Part shown: piece by piece, positions 14,302 through 28,272 of the stretch
How positions within the stretch are numbered: the first letter of the stretch is position 1
How the letters are laid out: each line of letters opens with the position of its first letter
NCBI GenBank assembly: GCA_017871115.1
Contig: JAFCIZ010000001.1
Coordinates: forward strand, 7,968,159 to 8,032,158
DNA: 64,000 nt
Direction of reading: 5' to 3'
From: Cunninghamella blakesleeana
Lineage: Eukaryota; Mucoromycota; Mucoromycetes; Mucorales; Cunninghamellaceae
The notes under the pieces: generated by a model
The model's database searches: none
The model's input: only the letters and a program-made list of their open reading frames with translations
What the model was told of the DNA's origin: nothing
Made by a program: the position numbers and the translations under genes

Positions 14302-14533
14302 ACATATTTGATATCTAATGTATTTTTTTTTTAATTTGTAATAAAAAAGAAGCTAGAGAAAGAGGAAGCGTAAGATATAAAAAAATTCACTGAATTTTAA
14401 AAAAAAAATTGGCATTAAAAAAATAAGCCACTTTAAACTGAGACGCATTGATAAAATTTTTGAATTGGATTTTTTTTTTTCGCTCTCTTTTACTTTCTCA
14501 ATTTTTTTCTAATTCTTTAAACTTTTATATAAA

Positions 14534-15795
14534 ATGGATGTAACTGAAATATTAGAAGCTCATAAAGCACAATTGTAAGAAACAATTTTTATTTTATATT
14601 AAATTATTTTTATATATAGTAAATAACGTTGATATTAATATGACTCTATATTATCTTATATTTGCCTTATAGTAAACCAATCACTGTAGAAAAACTTGTA
14701 CCTCTTGATTATGATCTTAATCTTTTAGCTGGTTTCGATATCAACGCCCTTGATGAAAAGCGTATCAAGTAAGTGATTTTGATCCTATATTATAAATAAC
14801 AATGATAACAACGATTAGAATATAAAAGCTTTTATATAATGTCCTCAAATTTTTAATCAATGTCTTTTTATTATTATTATATTATTATGTATATAGGAGT
14901 GAAAAAGAAAAATATATCAAAGAATTATCAAGAGACAACACCCAACTTGTATTAAATCAACTATTCGATCTCAAAGTCAAAAGCAGTGATTTAGGTGTCC
15001 TTGCAGAATTACCAGATAGAATTACACTTTTACCTCGTGAAAAACCATTACCTAAGGATAAACCATTAACTCGATGGGAAAAATTCGCTAAAGCTAAAGG
15101 CATTCAAAATAGAAAGAGAGAAAGAATGGTATGGGATGAAGAACGCAATGAATATGTTCCTCGATGGGGTTACCAAGGTGGTGAAAAGGATAAAACTAAG
15201 GATTGGTTAATTGAAGTACCTGATAATGTGGATCCTATGACAGATATGTATCAAGCTAAGCGAGAAGAAAAGAAGGCTAGAGTAGAAAAAAATGCAAAGA
15301 GACAAAAGCGTAATGAAGAAGAAAGTGCTGCTGCTACCATGACTGGGAAAAAGGATGTACGTGAATTGGGCAAGAATGAATTACAACAAGCTATTGCTGC
15401 TTCTAGGACAGCTACCGCTAGTTTGGGTAAATTCGATAAATCTTTAAAGAATGAACAAAAAATAAAAGGTGTTACTCATCAGGTAAAAATATAATAAATA
15501 AATAAAGCTGAATATAATAAAAATAAATTAAAATTGGATAAATGATCATAAATTAAATAATAATAATATTTTTTTTCTTTTTTATTATTTTTACATATAT
15601 ATATATACATAGTTTGCACCTACTATCGGTGATGTTAAAAATGAAAAGAGTTCTTCCCTCGACATTCTCAAGAAAGTGGTAGGCAAAGAAGATAAAGTTG
15701 ATGTTAAGAAGGCTCTTCGTATCCACTCAAAAGAACAATCTCAAAAAAAAAGAAAGTCAAACGATAAAGGTGATAAAAAAAAAGGAAAGAAATAG
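14534..15795 (+). CDS. RRS1: Ribosome biogenesis regulatory protein RRS1 (copy B, intact)
   Basis: Exons 14534-14574, 14673-14768, 14897-15482 and 15613-15795 sum to 906 bases, giving an open 301-aa product. This is the only one of the three RRS1 copies whose exon 4 stays in frame. The RRS1 core covers residues ~20-160; the C-terminus is Lys-rich (KKGKK end), as expected of a nucleolar pre-60S factor. The start is the first ATG after a pyrimidine-rich leader shared with the divergent GPN3. Confidence 0.92.
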
Positions 15796-18244
15796 ATGAA
15801 AGGTTTTTATATTAATTATTCGCCCAATATATATATTTATTTACGTTTGGTCATTTCATTTTTATTATTATTTATTCACCTTTTTTTTTCATAAAAAAAA
15901 TATCATTAGTATAATTATCTTTTTTTCATTCTTTTTCTTTTTTTTATTACATATATTGCAATTATTCACTTTGTACAGTAATCATTAATTCAAATAAAAG
16001 TTTTTATGATATTAACACAACAATGATGATGATAGAAATAGGTCTACTTAATTTTTTTTACTTCATAATATTAATCATATTTAAAGTTGTATTCTTTTAA
16101 TAGATAAGTTATTATTATTATTGTTTCAATTTTAATCCAATTTTAATACAACTTTATATTTTTATCTTTTGATTGTTAAGCTCATTAATCAAAATTTTAT
16201 TTATTATTTTTTATTTTCATGACTATTTGGTATCCATACTGCTGAATTAAAACTTCTTTTTAAACCTTAAATTTGTTTTTTTTTTTTTTGATCTGGTGTA
16301 TAACTCTGGTGTTTTATTTTTTTCTGTTTATATAAACGGTCATTATTTTATATATTTTTCTTTCTTTATAAAAAAAAAATGAATAAATTATTAATCAAAA
16401 AATATTATTCAACTTACCTATATTATAATTAACTTTTACAATTTTATTTTTATTAAACAGCTGCCGATTATAGTCCCATCATGTAATGGATCAAGCTCAA
16501 TGAACTCTAGAAAATCAATGTCAAAATTTAAAGAAAAAAAATTTATCATTATTTTGAAATAAATATTTAATTATTATTCTTTTTTATATTCAGATATTCT
16601 CTATAGTGTTTGTAGCAAAACATTTGGTGTGGTTTTTCGTATTTTTATTTTTTCATATAAATTAAACAACTTTTTCTTCTTTATTTTAAAATATCTCATT
16701 TTTTTAATTTTTTTAACTCAATAAAAAATAAAAATGCTATTCGAATTATTTAATTTTATTTTAAAGCTATAGTTTTACTTTATTTTACCTTTTGAAGCTA
16801 TGTTACTGGTAAGACAAGACACTGGTACTCACTATGATAAACATTTACATTATCAAAAATATAATATTATATTTTTAACAATAGTACATAGGCCCAAGTG
16901 TTGGATTTTATGTAAACAAACTTAGGGTTACCTCGAGATTTTGTTCATTTTGTGAATTTTTAATAAGCCTTTTATTCTTAATTCATATTTAAACTTATAA
17001 AAACAGTATCATGATATAAAACGTATTAAATTGTAAATATATTTTTTAAAAAATATATTTAATCCTTTTATGGATAGTTTTTTACTATATCTTTAAAATA
17101 ACACTTCAATTAATTCTATTATTAATAAGGAAATACATTTATAAACCACTGCCATCCAAGTAGATTAAGCTTACAACGCTCACATTTATTTTTTTTTATT
17201 TTTTTATCTACGATCATTTACCTTTTCTTTTTTTAAAAAAAATAAAATTAGTGTTTGATTTAAGTATAAATACGCTAGATTGCTTTCTTTCTCTTTTCTT
17301 CTTTTTTTTTCTTGTCAAATTGTTAACTAGTATGTTATAATAAATATTCATTTATCCAAATCAATTAGTTTTATTTATTAATTGAAACCACTCTATTTTA
17401 TTTTTTAGAGCAACACACACGTATATATATATATCTCATTTTATTTGCTCTTGCTTACTACTTTTCTTAAATGGCAATCAATCTCAATGGTCACTAAATT
17501 TATTTGTTTATTAAATTTTTATTCTTATTCTCTTTCTATAAATATTTTACATGCATTAACGGATTAGATTGGAGTACTTAGTAGAAATTAGCAATATTTA
17601 TGATTGACTTAATACATAATCATCGAATGGCTTCTAGACTATCAAATTGCTCCATGCTTCTATAATAGTCCAAATATATTGGAGTTTTCCCAAAGTAATA
17701 ACTTATATATTAAAACATATTATATTATAATATATAGAATTATTTTAAAAATTTAATAATTTTTATCATATTATAAATCCTTTATTGTATGAAAACTGTT
17801 TGCAACAATGTTCTCTGATTTCTTTTTTTTCTTTTTTTTGACTTAGCTTTTGTGTTACTGGTGCAAAAATTTCAAGGTGTTTTTGTTCATCTTCTCATTC
17901 TTATAATTTTTTAAATATAAATATAATCAATTTTTGCTTTCTTTTTTCTCTTAAATGGCCAAATTTTATAGTTAATTATTATCTACTATATAATTATTAA
18001 ACAGTCTACTTTATAACAAATTTTATAATTTTACCTTATTTTATTTTTACTTATAACTTATTCAATTATTAAATTTAATTATTTTTTTTTTTTCTATTCA
18101 TTTATATTAAGTCATTCTACTTATAAAACTGTAATTAGTGCTCATTGGAACTATATTATATACTCCAAATATTCATTCCTTATTCAAAAAATAAATGGCT
18201 AAACTATTGAACCTTATTTAAATAAAAGATATAAAAAATATTAA
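15796..18244. other. Noncoding spacer (copy B)
   Basis: Repeat of 7,552-10,019 with small homopolymer-length differences. No coding exon seen. It ends directly at the 3' end of the tRNA-Val gene; the T/A-rich sequence next to 18,240 should include the RNA polymerase III terminator (T run on the minus strand just below 18,245). Confidence 0.6.
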
Positions 18245-18318
18245 TGCTCTCTGCCGGATTCGAACCGGCGACCTGATGCGTGTGAAGCATCCGTGATAAC
18301 CGACTACACCAAAAGAGC
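18245..18318 (-). tRNA. tRNA-Val(CAC)
   Basis: 74 nt cloverleaf read on the minus strand. Acceptor GCTCTTT pairs with AGAGAGC (one G-T pair), discriminator A. The D arm starts GTG/CAC with a GGT-containing loop. Anticodon stem GATGC/GCATC encloses loop TTCACAC with anticodon CAC (valine). T stem GCCGG/CCGGC with loop TTCGAAT. No intron and no encoded CCA, as in eukaryotes. An inverted identical copy is in the right arm, and its 3' end recurs at 10,020-10,043. Confidence 0.95.
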
Positions 18319-19139
18319 ATTTTCTTAATATTTTGGACCAAAAATTTGTCTCTGAAGCATAAATATAAAAATAGTATACTTACACTATAAAACGCTAAAT
18401 CAAAATGATTTCTTTTTGTCAGCTAATACCTTTTTAATAGTAGAAATCCAGAAGAAATATACATGTTGTTATAATCATTGTATACAATTGATAGTTATTA
18501 TTCGCTGTGTTATTTATTTTTGTTTACCGATAGTATTATTTATAGCGTTTTGCTATAATGTTTTTGAATTTCTTTCGAGATTGCATTTAAATATATATAT
18601 ATATATATATTGTTGTAGTTGCTGTTGAAAATAGCTATGATCAGGACTTTTTATTAATAAATACTGAAATTTGATCTATTTTAAATAAATATTATTGAAA
18701 ATGTTGTATACCAAATAAGTAGGTTGTATATTAAATAAATTGAAAGTTGGCATGTATATAATTTTTTATTTATAATGGAATCTTGGATTTTCTTTGATAT
18801 TCCTTTTGAGATTATATTAAAAAAATATTGTTATTGTTGAAGATAGTTTAAAATGTAGTTATAATTAGAACATTTTGTAAATGAATATTATTGATAATAT
18901 TATTTATTAATTAAATGAATTGAATTTTAAAAATAAATAAATCAAAGGTATGTGTTATTTCATATATTTATGTATATAATTCAATATTTATTGTAAAAAG
19001 AGAATGAAAAAAAGACAGAAAAAAAGATTTTATCTCAGAAGATTTATTGTGACTTAAATGATTTTTTTAACACCCCGTTTTTTTTTTTTTTCCTTCCTCC
19101 CCTTTCTCTCTCGATTTTTTTTTATATCAAACAAAAAAA
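18319..19139. promoter_or_regulatory. tRNA upstream region and ATP7 promoter
   Basis: About 820 bp without a gene. The part next to 19,139 is a pyrimidine-rich leader (CCTTCCTCCCCTTTCTCTCTC near 19,090) just before the ATP7 ATG, likely the ATP7 promoter or 5' UTR. A (TA)n run lies at 18,592-18,610. The ORF at 18,416-18,628 has no coding character. Confidence 0.5.
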
Positions 19140-20033
<894 letters not shown>

Positions 20034-20313
20034 GTACAGTATTTATATCAAGATACAGCTATGGTTCTCTTGGTTTAATATAGATTTGATAATCATGTAT
20101 CATTATAAAACATCATATCAATAAACAAATTAAAAAAAAGGATAATCTTTTTTTTGTTGGAAACTTAACACATGAATATAATTGTAAAATGGATCAGAAT
20201 GATTAATTTATAATAAAAGTAATAATATTTATGTTGATATTGATATAAATCTGTAAACAGATAACAATCAATTTTGAATGGTTGGAAGTATTAGGATATA
20301 TTTACAAAATGAT
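20034..20313. terminator. Convergent 3' flanks of ATP7 and INTS7
   Basis: 280 bp between the stop codons of two convergent genes. Contains an ATCAATAAAC stretch at 20,117-20,126 that could serve as an AATAAA-like polyadenylation signal for ATP7. No coding potential. Confidence 0.45.
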
Positions 20314-22261
20314 TTACTGGTGTTTAAAAAACCGTCTAGGTAATACTAATGGAAGGCTGATCATATTTTTAAAAGGATTCGACCGTATCGAGATAATACT
20401 AATGCAAATAAATAGATAAATAAAAAGGTTTAAATAACGAAAATATGAAATGTCATTATATCAAAATAATAAAAATAATAAAAGTTCATACCTGTCTAAA
20501 GTTCTCTTGATCGTAATTTTCTTCCCATTGAACAATTTGTTTAAGGTTTTCAATACACATATTTTTAAATTTTGAAAGATTTGGAGGTATGTATGAAGGT
20601 TCAGATATATGGTGATCAGATAATAATGATATAAGTGTAGGGTCTATGCAAAAATAATATTCACCGTGGCTATAAAAACAATAAAATAAATTAAATAAAT
20701 TTAAAAACAACATCATCACATTAAAATGTCACCATCCTATGTTTAATATTATTATTTGTATATACTTTAAATTAATAAATACTCTTGTTGCATGTTCTAA
20801 TACCAAAGCACCAATTTTATAATGTTCAAAAATAGTCAAAACATCTTTATTTGCTCCATGCATTGATTGGGCTGCTAAATCATATCGAGAAGCAAGCGTT
20901 CTAAATTTTGATAAACATTCAAACATCTATTTTTATTTTAAAATAAAAAGTATTATTTAATTTTTAGTTTTAGTTATAATTTATATATATATGTTTGTAT
21001 ATATTACCATTTTATAACATTTTTGTTCTTGATTTCCATGTAGTTGAATTTCTTTTAATGCACTTAAAGTATATTGAATAGAATAGAACATCTCCATTCG
21101 TAAGCGTATTATCCAAGTTTGAAATTTTGCTTGACCAGAAACTGAATGAAATGCCTAATAAAACAATAAATGAATAATAATAGTAATTTTAATAATAAGT
21201 TATAAAAAAGTTTAAGTTTTTTTTTAAAAAAAAAGCTATATTTACTATTACCTTTAGGCTTGTTAGAGCATTTAAATATAAATCCATTATTTCTGCTGAT
21301 TTTGTCACAATGATAGATGAGTTGTCGTATGCTAGAGTCCACTCAGCAGAACCAAAAGCTGAAAGCGCAGAAAGCCAATGTAGACATGAATCAGATTCAA
21401 CCTAAATTAGTAATTTATATTCGAAAAAAAAAATTATAAAAATGGATATTAATAACCAAAAAGTATATACACATAATCGTTGTATATAAATAGTATCCAA
21501 TTTTTTTAGTAGTTGATTTACCAATGATTGAAGTTCACTCATAACGATTTGCATAATATAATACCAACCACAAATACTTGCTTCAATACCAATCAAGTAT
21601 ATACTCCAACCATTGGTAGTATACTTTCCAGTTTCGCCATCCCATTTACCAAATTTTTTTATTAATACTAGTACATTATCAGTAATTTCTTTGTTAGGTT
21701 GTATTGTACGAAACAATAGAAAAAGAAGATTCATCTATCAAAAAAAAAATGTTAATATTTTTTATTTTTTTATGTTTTTATTTTTATTTTTAGCATGATA
21801 AATAATATGAACTTACATATACTATAGGAGAATCAATGTGATTTTCCAAGGTATTAAGAAGAAGTGAAGGAAGCCAAGTATATAAATCATCGCACTTTTG
21901 AGAAGTAGATATACAATATTTTAATATAATAGAACTTAATCGATCATCTACAAAACAAATAACAAAAAATAAAATAAATTTTAAACCAATTATAATAGGT
22001 AATATTAGCTTGAACTATTTTTACACGCATGGATATATATATATATATATAATATATATAAATTATTACCTTGATTTTCTTCCAATAACTTTAATCCATT
22101 TATAAATATGTTTTTATTGTCTTGATAGTCAAAAATATGTAATAATCTCGTTTTAATTGATATCCATTTCCGAACCTAGAGATAATAATGATTAGTTACT
22201 AGATGAATACAAATATACATTTCGAGACAGATATTTTCGTATTATCAGTAATTTTACTATT

Positions 22262-22292
<31 letters not shown>

Positions 22293-24274
22293 CCTTTGCA
22301 AGTGATGTGACATGGTTTGATTCGGAATAAATTGCATCCATAGGAATGTTATCCATATGATTAGAAATAAGATTTAAAAGCTGATCATTGTTATCAATAA
22401 GATTATCGGCAGGGAAATCTGTCATAAAAGTAGTACATGAGTTTTTTATTGATTTAAAAATATCCAAAACTGTCAAAAGTAAGTCTGCATTTTGTATTGC
22501 AAAATTATATTTTTTGTGTTGCATTGACATATTTAATGTATCTCTCCATATATCCAATATATTGAGTAATGTTTGATATTCGGCAGTTGTTGGTGGTTGA
22601 TTTAAAATGTGAATAATCAATGTACGATGTGATTTTATTATCGATTCTGCACATTTATAGGAGGGTTGTTGTAGTAATGGTGATGTTGAAGCTGAAGTTG
22701 TAATTCCGTTTAATAAAGTCTAGTGTTTAAGAAAAGAGAGGGCAGGAACATTAATTTATATGATTATTTAATTTTTAAGAAAAAAAATATTTTAATAAGC
22801 AATTTATAGACTTACAATAAAATGAGAACTATCAAATGTGATACCATTGCGACTAAGTTGGTTCAAATCCAATAAAATACTTTGTTGAACAGAAGTTCTT
22901 TTATCATGTAGTAAATAAGATAATAAACGATCAATCTAAGAAAAAAAAAATCCAAAAAAAAAAATTGATAAATTAGTATATACTTCCATATTTAAAGATT
23001 TATTTATTTTTAATATTGATGCCCCACCTGTTCTTGTTGGTCTAATAGAGCAACAGATAATAGCATTGTTAATGTCCGTAAAACAACGATGACAAATTCT
23101 TCATTAGCTTTTTGTTGATCCAATATCATTAAACAAAGTTGTTTTGCCTACATAAGTAAATTATATCAAATTGCTATCATTATCATATTTCAAGATGTTA
23201 TATGATACATAAAATAACATAATATAAAAATAATTACCTGTCTAGCCATTGCGATGTCACTATGCATATGCCGTAAAATTCTAATTAATCTAAGTTGAAT
23301 ATCATTTGATACAGAAGGATCTATCAAAATAAAAAAAGAAAGAAAAAAATAAAAAATATGATAAATAATACGTTAATAAAATAATTATATATATAATATT
23401 ATATTATTATATAAAAAATAATATTTATATTAATACTGGCTTACCATTAAGTTTTACATATATTCTTGTAAACATAACAGATAAAAAGGTAGTTGAGTAG
23501 GAGCAAAATCTATCACTGGCCCATATAGCTGCTTCAATTTCAAATTGATTCGTTGCTTTTTGCAAACACTGCAATAAACTAACAATATATATATAAATCC
23601 GTATTATTAACTTATATATATTATATATATATTCTATATATTACTTACCCATGTTGAACATCCAAATTATCAGCAATAATAGAAGCCATACACCCTAAAG
23701 TACTAGCAAACATGTTTCGTTATTTAGTCATGTATTTAATTATTATTCAATAGTTACCAATATATATTACCGTAAAGTAAAAGCACGAGATATAGGATCA
23801 TTGGAACCTAATACTGGTATTATTCGTCTAACAGTTTCGTCAATATTAATGATTTTTACTAGGTGTTGCTCTGAAATTCCTTTAAAGACTTTATATATAT
23901 GCATCCGTACAACATTATTTCTATATAAATAGCGAATTAAAAATAAAATAATAAAATAAATCTGTATGTTAAGTTATTTTAAAAAGTCGTATATTATGTT
24001 CATATTTACAATTATGTATGTGATATATATGTAATAAACGTATATATATAATTTACCCATGCCTAAACCAATCAGCTAATTTTAAGATTGCAGTGTTGAT
24101 AATCATAGAATAGGGATAGTTTTGAATAACAGAAGGGAATTGAGCAAGAGCGCGTATTTGAGATCCTTGAATACTTAGAATAGCAGTTCTTGGTTTAGCA
24201 TTGAATTCAGTTTCTAAAACTAATAAAACTTTATGTCCTTCTGCTTTTCGTCGTTTTAAATCATCGTCATTCAT
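20314..24274 (-). CDS. INTS7: Integrator complex subunit 7 (left copy, with indels)
   Basis: Mirror of the intact right-arm gene: 16 exons, start ATG 24274-24272, stop at 20316-20314. The product begins MNDDDLKRRKAEGHK and is built almost entirely of helical repeats. Near the N-terminus, FPSVIQNYPYSMIINTAIL and LKLADWFRHGNN, then DETVRRI, SNDPISRAFTLRTLG and IQLRLIRILRHMHSD, align with the family's N-terminal HEAT/ARM region. In this copy the last exon lacks two bases near 20,375, producing TTT TAA inside the C-terminus. INTS7 belongs to the metazoan/plant Integrator complex that cleaves snRNA and nascent transcripts. Confidence 0.88.
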
Positions 24275-25555
24275 TGCATAAATATATAAATTAATAAAAA
24301 AAATTGCAAAGAAAGAAAGAAGTATGAAAAATAATAATTTTTTTTTTTTTTTTTTTTTTTTTGAAAAACGGAGCTTAAATTTTTTAAAGAAGCTCTACAT
24401 CCAGGAGTTCTTATTTCCACTTCCCACCTCTCTAGGAAAAAAAAGTAGTTGTATTAATGTATAGTAAAATGATATTTTTGTTATTAAATTTATCTACAAT
24501 TTATTCTTTATCCATTTTTTTAACAATATAAAGTAAATAATGAATAGTTTTATATGAGTATAAAATAAAAAGAGTAAAAAAAAGTATTTAAAGTGTTGTG
24601 CCTCAAGCTATAAATTCATTCATCTCCATGGATAATAAACCATTCGACTTGATTTTTTAATACATCAATAGCGTAATTCTTATATATATATATTGGCCTA
24701 AATTTATAAGATTTTATTGAATATTTTCTGAGATATTTAAATAATATTGCTCTATTTACTTACTAATTATCTCTATAGAAGGTCAATCAATTTAATTGAA
24801 ATTTTAAAAGTTGCTAGCATTATCATTTTCTATACGTAAGCTAATTTTATGCAATGGTGTTAAATATTGATTAGCCAAGTTAAAAAAATTAAAATTCAAA
24901 CTATATATTAGTTTTCTTTAATATATACGAATGTCACATTCATACTTTATTGTTAATACGTTACAAATTTATATCAATCAAAAATTACCTATGAATGAAA
25001 ATGAATATCTAGATTAAAATATGGTCTTTTAATTTAATCAATTGATGTTTAATATTATCATATAAAAGATAGTTTGCTTGTAGAAAATGACTATGTCTTT
25101 AACCTGTTAAATTATCAAGCTAGTTGATTTTTAATTCATGAAAATAAAGGAATTTGTAGCTTATATATTAAATCTCTAAGCGACCTTTTTATTTTTAAAA
25201 AATATAAATAATATCTTATTTTATGCCCCAATAACTATTTTCTATTTTTATTTTTTAAAAAAATAAATACAATAAAAAAAGTAGGTCTGGATATAAAGTA
25301 AAGAGAAAAATATTTTATAGGCATATGATTTTATTACCCAAGAACCTTTTACCACCACCATCTTAAAATGGAATCTCGGAAAAAGAATTTTTATTGGTAG
25401 ATTGTTTTTTTGGCATGATTATGTTTGGCGCAGAGATTTATCTCCTTTTTTTCTCTCTCTCTCTTTTTTCTCATTCTTTTTTCTCTTACTCTCTTTTATC
25501 TGGCATAAACTCTTTTATTTTTTTATTGTTTTTATTACCTTATATTTTTTCATAA
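24275..25555. promoter_or_regulatory. Divergent intergenic region, INTS7 / HAD hydrolase
   Basis: About 1.28 kb between two divergent start codons, expected to hold both promoters. A T run of ~23 bases lies at 24,340-24,362 close to the INTS7 start. Near the HAD gene, a CTCTCTCTCTCTTTTTTC pyrimidine tract (25,450-25,500) resembles leaders of other genes in this window. Nothing coding seen. Confidence 0.5.
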
Positions 25556-26547
25556 ATGCCAACCATAGCTTTTGATTTTCTAGGTAGCAAGATTTATTAT
25601 ATATATATAATTGGGATTCTCTTTTTATAATGAATTTACTAAAGAATCAATATATACGTTTTTCTTTATTTATTTATATTAGAAACGTTAACATGCTTTG
25701 ATAACGTTATAAAAGTTATTTGGGAAACTTGGAAAAAAAATGGATTAAAGAACGAACAACACGCCTATTTTTATTTAATGAATGGTATGAATCAAGTTGT
25801 ATGATATACTTAGCCAAATCACACTCGGGAATATATAAAAGTTTGATTCATATTCTTCAAGGGACATTAAAACGTATTATATACAAACAATTACAGTGCA
25901 TACCAACGGATAAAGAAATCGATAATGTTATTGAAGCATATAGATCAAATTTAATACCTACACCAACATCAATCGAAGCACTAGAATTAGCAATTAATAA
26001 TGGATGGACAGTATGGGTCATTACTCAAAATGATAAAGAATATACCTGTAATTTTTTAAAAAAATATGGATTTTATACCGAATATGATGATGACGTTGAT
26101 GATAATCATCATTATTCAAAAAAGAAAAAAGGACCCATTTATATTATGACCTGTGATGAACTTCAAGTAGCTAAACCTCATCCTAAAGTATATGCACAAG
26201 TTATGCGTAAAACGATTAATCGAACTCAAAAATTGAAGTAAGCTCATAAAATAAATAAATGATCAAGTGAATGTATCATGGAAGGAATTTAATTTATTAA
26301 ATATATTCGTATATTTTTTTTAATTGTTTTAATATAGAATTTTTATTATATATCAGCTCAATCTTGGGATCTCACAGGTGCGAAAAATGTTAGCATGAGA
26401 ACTGCATTTGTTAAGAGTGAAGAGCTAATATTTACAACAGATATTTATGAAGGTCGTGATCCCGATATACAAGGTGAAACTGTAATCGAATGTGTACAGC
26501 AAATTCTTAATTTAGAATCATCACTTAAACATTACTATTTATTATAA
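25556..26547 (+). CDS. HAD-superfamily hydrolase, haloacid-dehalogenase type II-like (left copy, two frameshifts)
   Basis: Exons 25556-25583, 25683-26237 and 26338-26547; 264 aa when read from the right-arm copy. Motif I is IAFDFLETL (nucleophile Asp 7), motif II TVWVITQND, motif III Lys in AKPHPKVY, and motif IV-like SAQSWDLTGAKNVSMRTAFV, which closely resembles the corresponding region of L-2-haloacid dehalogenases. A cap domain fits between motifs I and II. An Asp/His/Lys-rich insert (DDDVDDNHHYSKKKK) precedes motif III. The substrate is unknown. This copy lacks one T near 25,771 and one A near 26,231. Confidence 0.8.
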
Positions 26548-26667
26548 TAGAAATAAATAAATAAAAAATAGAGCATGCTTTTTATTAGATAAGTATACAT
26601 GATATATAATTATAATTTCATTTTTATTTTTACTTTTATTTGTCTAAGATTATTTACAAAATAATTG

Positions 26668-26721
<54 letters not shown>

Positions 26722-26748
26722 TAAAAAAATCATACATATTAAAACCAT
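26548..26748. terminator. Convergent 3' region with (AAT)n
   Basis: 200 bp between the stop codons of the HAD hydrolase and ERI1. Contains an AAT array at about 26,668-26,719, mirrored at about 47,301-47,349. AAATAAATAAATAAAAA just after the HAD stop could act in polyadenylation. Confidence 0.5.
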
Positions 26749-27986
26749 TTACTTGTTCCCATACCAACTAATGTTTGATCTAAAAAGACATCCATCCGAT
26801 TTCATTTTTCTTGCAATATACACCAAATTACGGGCATCATCTAATCCAGAATGAGCATGTCCTTCGAACGTCATGTTTAGATCTGCTAGCATACTGGCAA
26901 TATTTTTTGATTTTTATATTTGTAAAAGTCTTGATAGAGTTTTCTAATGTTGATCCAAGGTTTACAGAAGTAAGACGGCCTTTTCTTTAATCTACTATGG
27001 CGGCATTGTTTGGTTATAAAATCACGGATATCAAACGGTCCATCTATTATTATTATATAAACATGAATGGTATTATAATAATGATATTAAATTTCCTTTG
27101 TACTTTTTTTAAAAAAAATAATAGAATATAAAAACAAAATTTAATAAACTATGTTCCTATATATACCTGTAACAAATACGGCTGATTTGTCTTGAAAGAG
27201 AGAATATTTAGCCATAAACTCTTGAAAGCTATTTAATACTTCTATAAAATCAGGGCTCTTGTCTATAGTTGCCTATAAATTAAGTAATATATATATATAT
27301 TAATTTTCATTGATCTTTTATTTCTATTATTTATATATTTATTTTATTATGTCTTGTTCCTTACTTGATCAATTCCAGTAAGTTCTTTACAAAAGTCAGA
27401 TAGTATGGGGTTTTTGGAGGGTTTGACATAAGATCTAAATTCATCAACCTAAATAGGATATGAAAATAAGGTTTTTTTAAGAAAAAAATAAAAAATACAC
27501 ACATGTATATATTTACATTTTATGCTTGAGCAAAAAATAAGAAAAAAAAATAACTTACAATATTGAACGATTCCCCTTCTACCAATACAATGGGAAATTC
27601 AATAATTTCATTTGGATATTCAAAACCACCGTCTGCTTCACAAGTAGCTTCAACGTCAAAGAAAAGATAATAGTCATAAGGTTGTTTTTTAGTAGAGTCT
27701 GCTCTATAGTTAATAAACAAATAAATATAATAGACCATTAATATATATATATATATATATATATGAATATAGATATAGATATATGCGCACACTATTTATA
27801 TAATACTATTCTTTACTTTTTTACTTGTGATTGTTCGTTTTTTTCCTTATTTTCGATCTTTTTTTTAGCTTTTCGTAATCGTTTCTTTAATTCTGGTTTA
27901 TGACCTCTTGTATCCAAGCCTAAATTTTCTAATTGTTGCCGAAGGCTTTCTACGGTAGTAAGTGATTCACCCTCAGGTTCTGTCAT
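26749..27986 (-). CDS. ERI1: ERI1-like 3'-5' exoribonuclease with SAP domain (left copy, frameshifted)
   Basis: Five exons mirrored from the right-arm copy; start ATG 27986-27984. N-terminal SAP motif (residues ~10-45: ESLRQQLENLGLDTRG then KKRLRK), then a DEDDh exonuclease domain: FDVEATCE (Asp 73, Glu 75), TDGPFDIRDF and HAHSGLDDARN carrying the His and last Asp. ERI1/3'hExo trims histone mRNA 3' stem-loops, 5.8S rRNA and small RNAs. The neighbouring INTS7 also belongs to RNA 3' processing, probably by chance. This copy lacks one T near 26,919, breaking the last exon. Confidence 0.88.
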
Positions 27987-28272
27987 AACATATATAAAGT
28001 AACTTTAGAAAGTGAAAGGAAAAAAATCTTTTTTTTCTCTAAATTTTTTAACCCGCTAAATATTTAATTTTATGTATAAAAATTAAACTGCCGCCCATTT
28101 TTTTTTCCTTTTTCTTTCTTTCCTTTCCTTTTTTTTTTATTTATTATTGTTCCTTTTTTCTTTCCTTTATGTAATTTACACTTTCATCCAATCCTTTATT
28201 TTTTTTAATATATATATATATATATTCATTTTGTATATTTTTTTGTATATCATATTTATATTATATTAGATC
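27987..28272. promoter_or_regulatory. Bidirectional promoter, ERI1 / LAT permease
   Basis: 286 bp between divergent start codons, with a long pyrimidine-rich tract (TTTCCTTTTTCTTTCTTTCC near 28,105) and a (TA)n run at 28,210-28,224. No coding potential. Confidence 0.5.

Noticed and set aside
18416..18628. 70-aa open frame upstream of ATP7, with its mirror at 55,417-55,629
   Set aside because: It starts at a non-ATG codon, lacks domain features, and ends in a TA repeat (IYIYIY). Its presence in both arms reflects only the palindrome.
22388..22576. Antisense open frame over INTS7 (also 51,456-51,644)
   Set aside because: It lies wholly within INTS7 exon 8 on the opposite strand and has no independent support.
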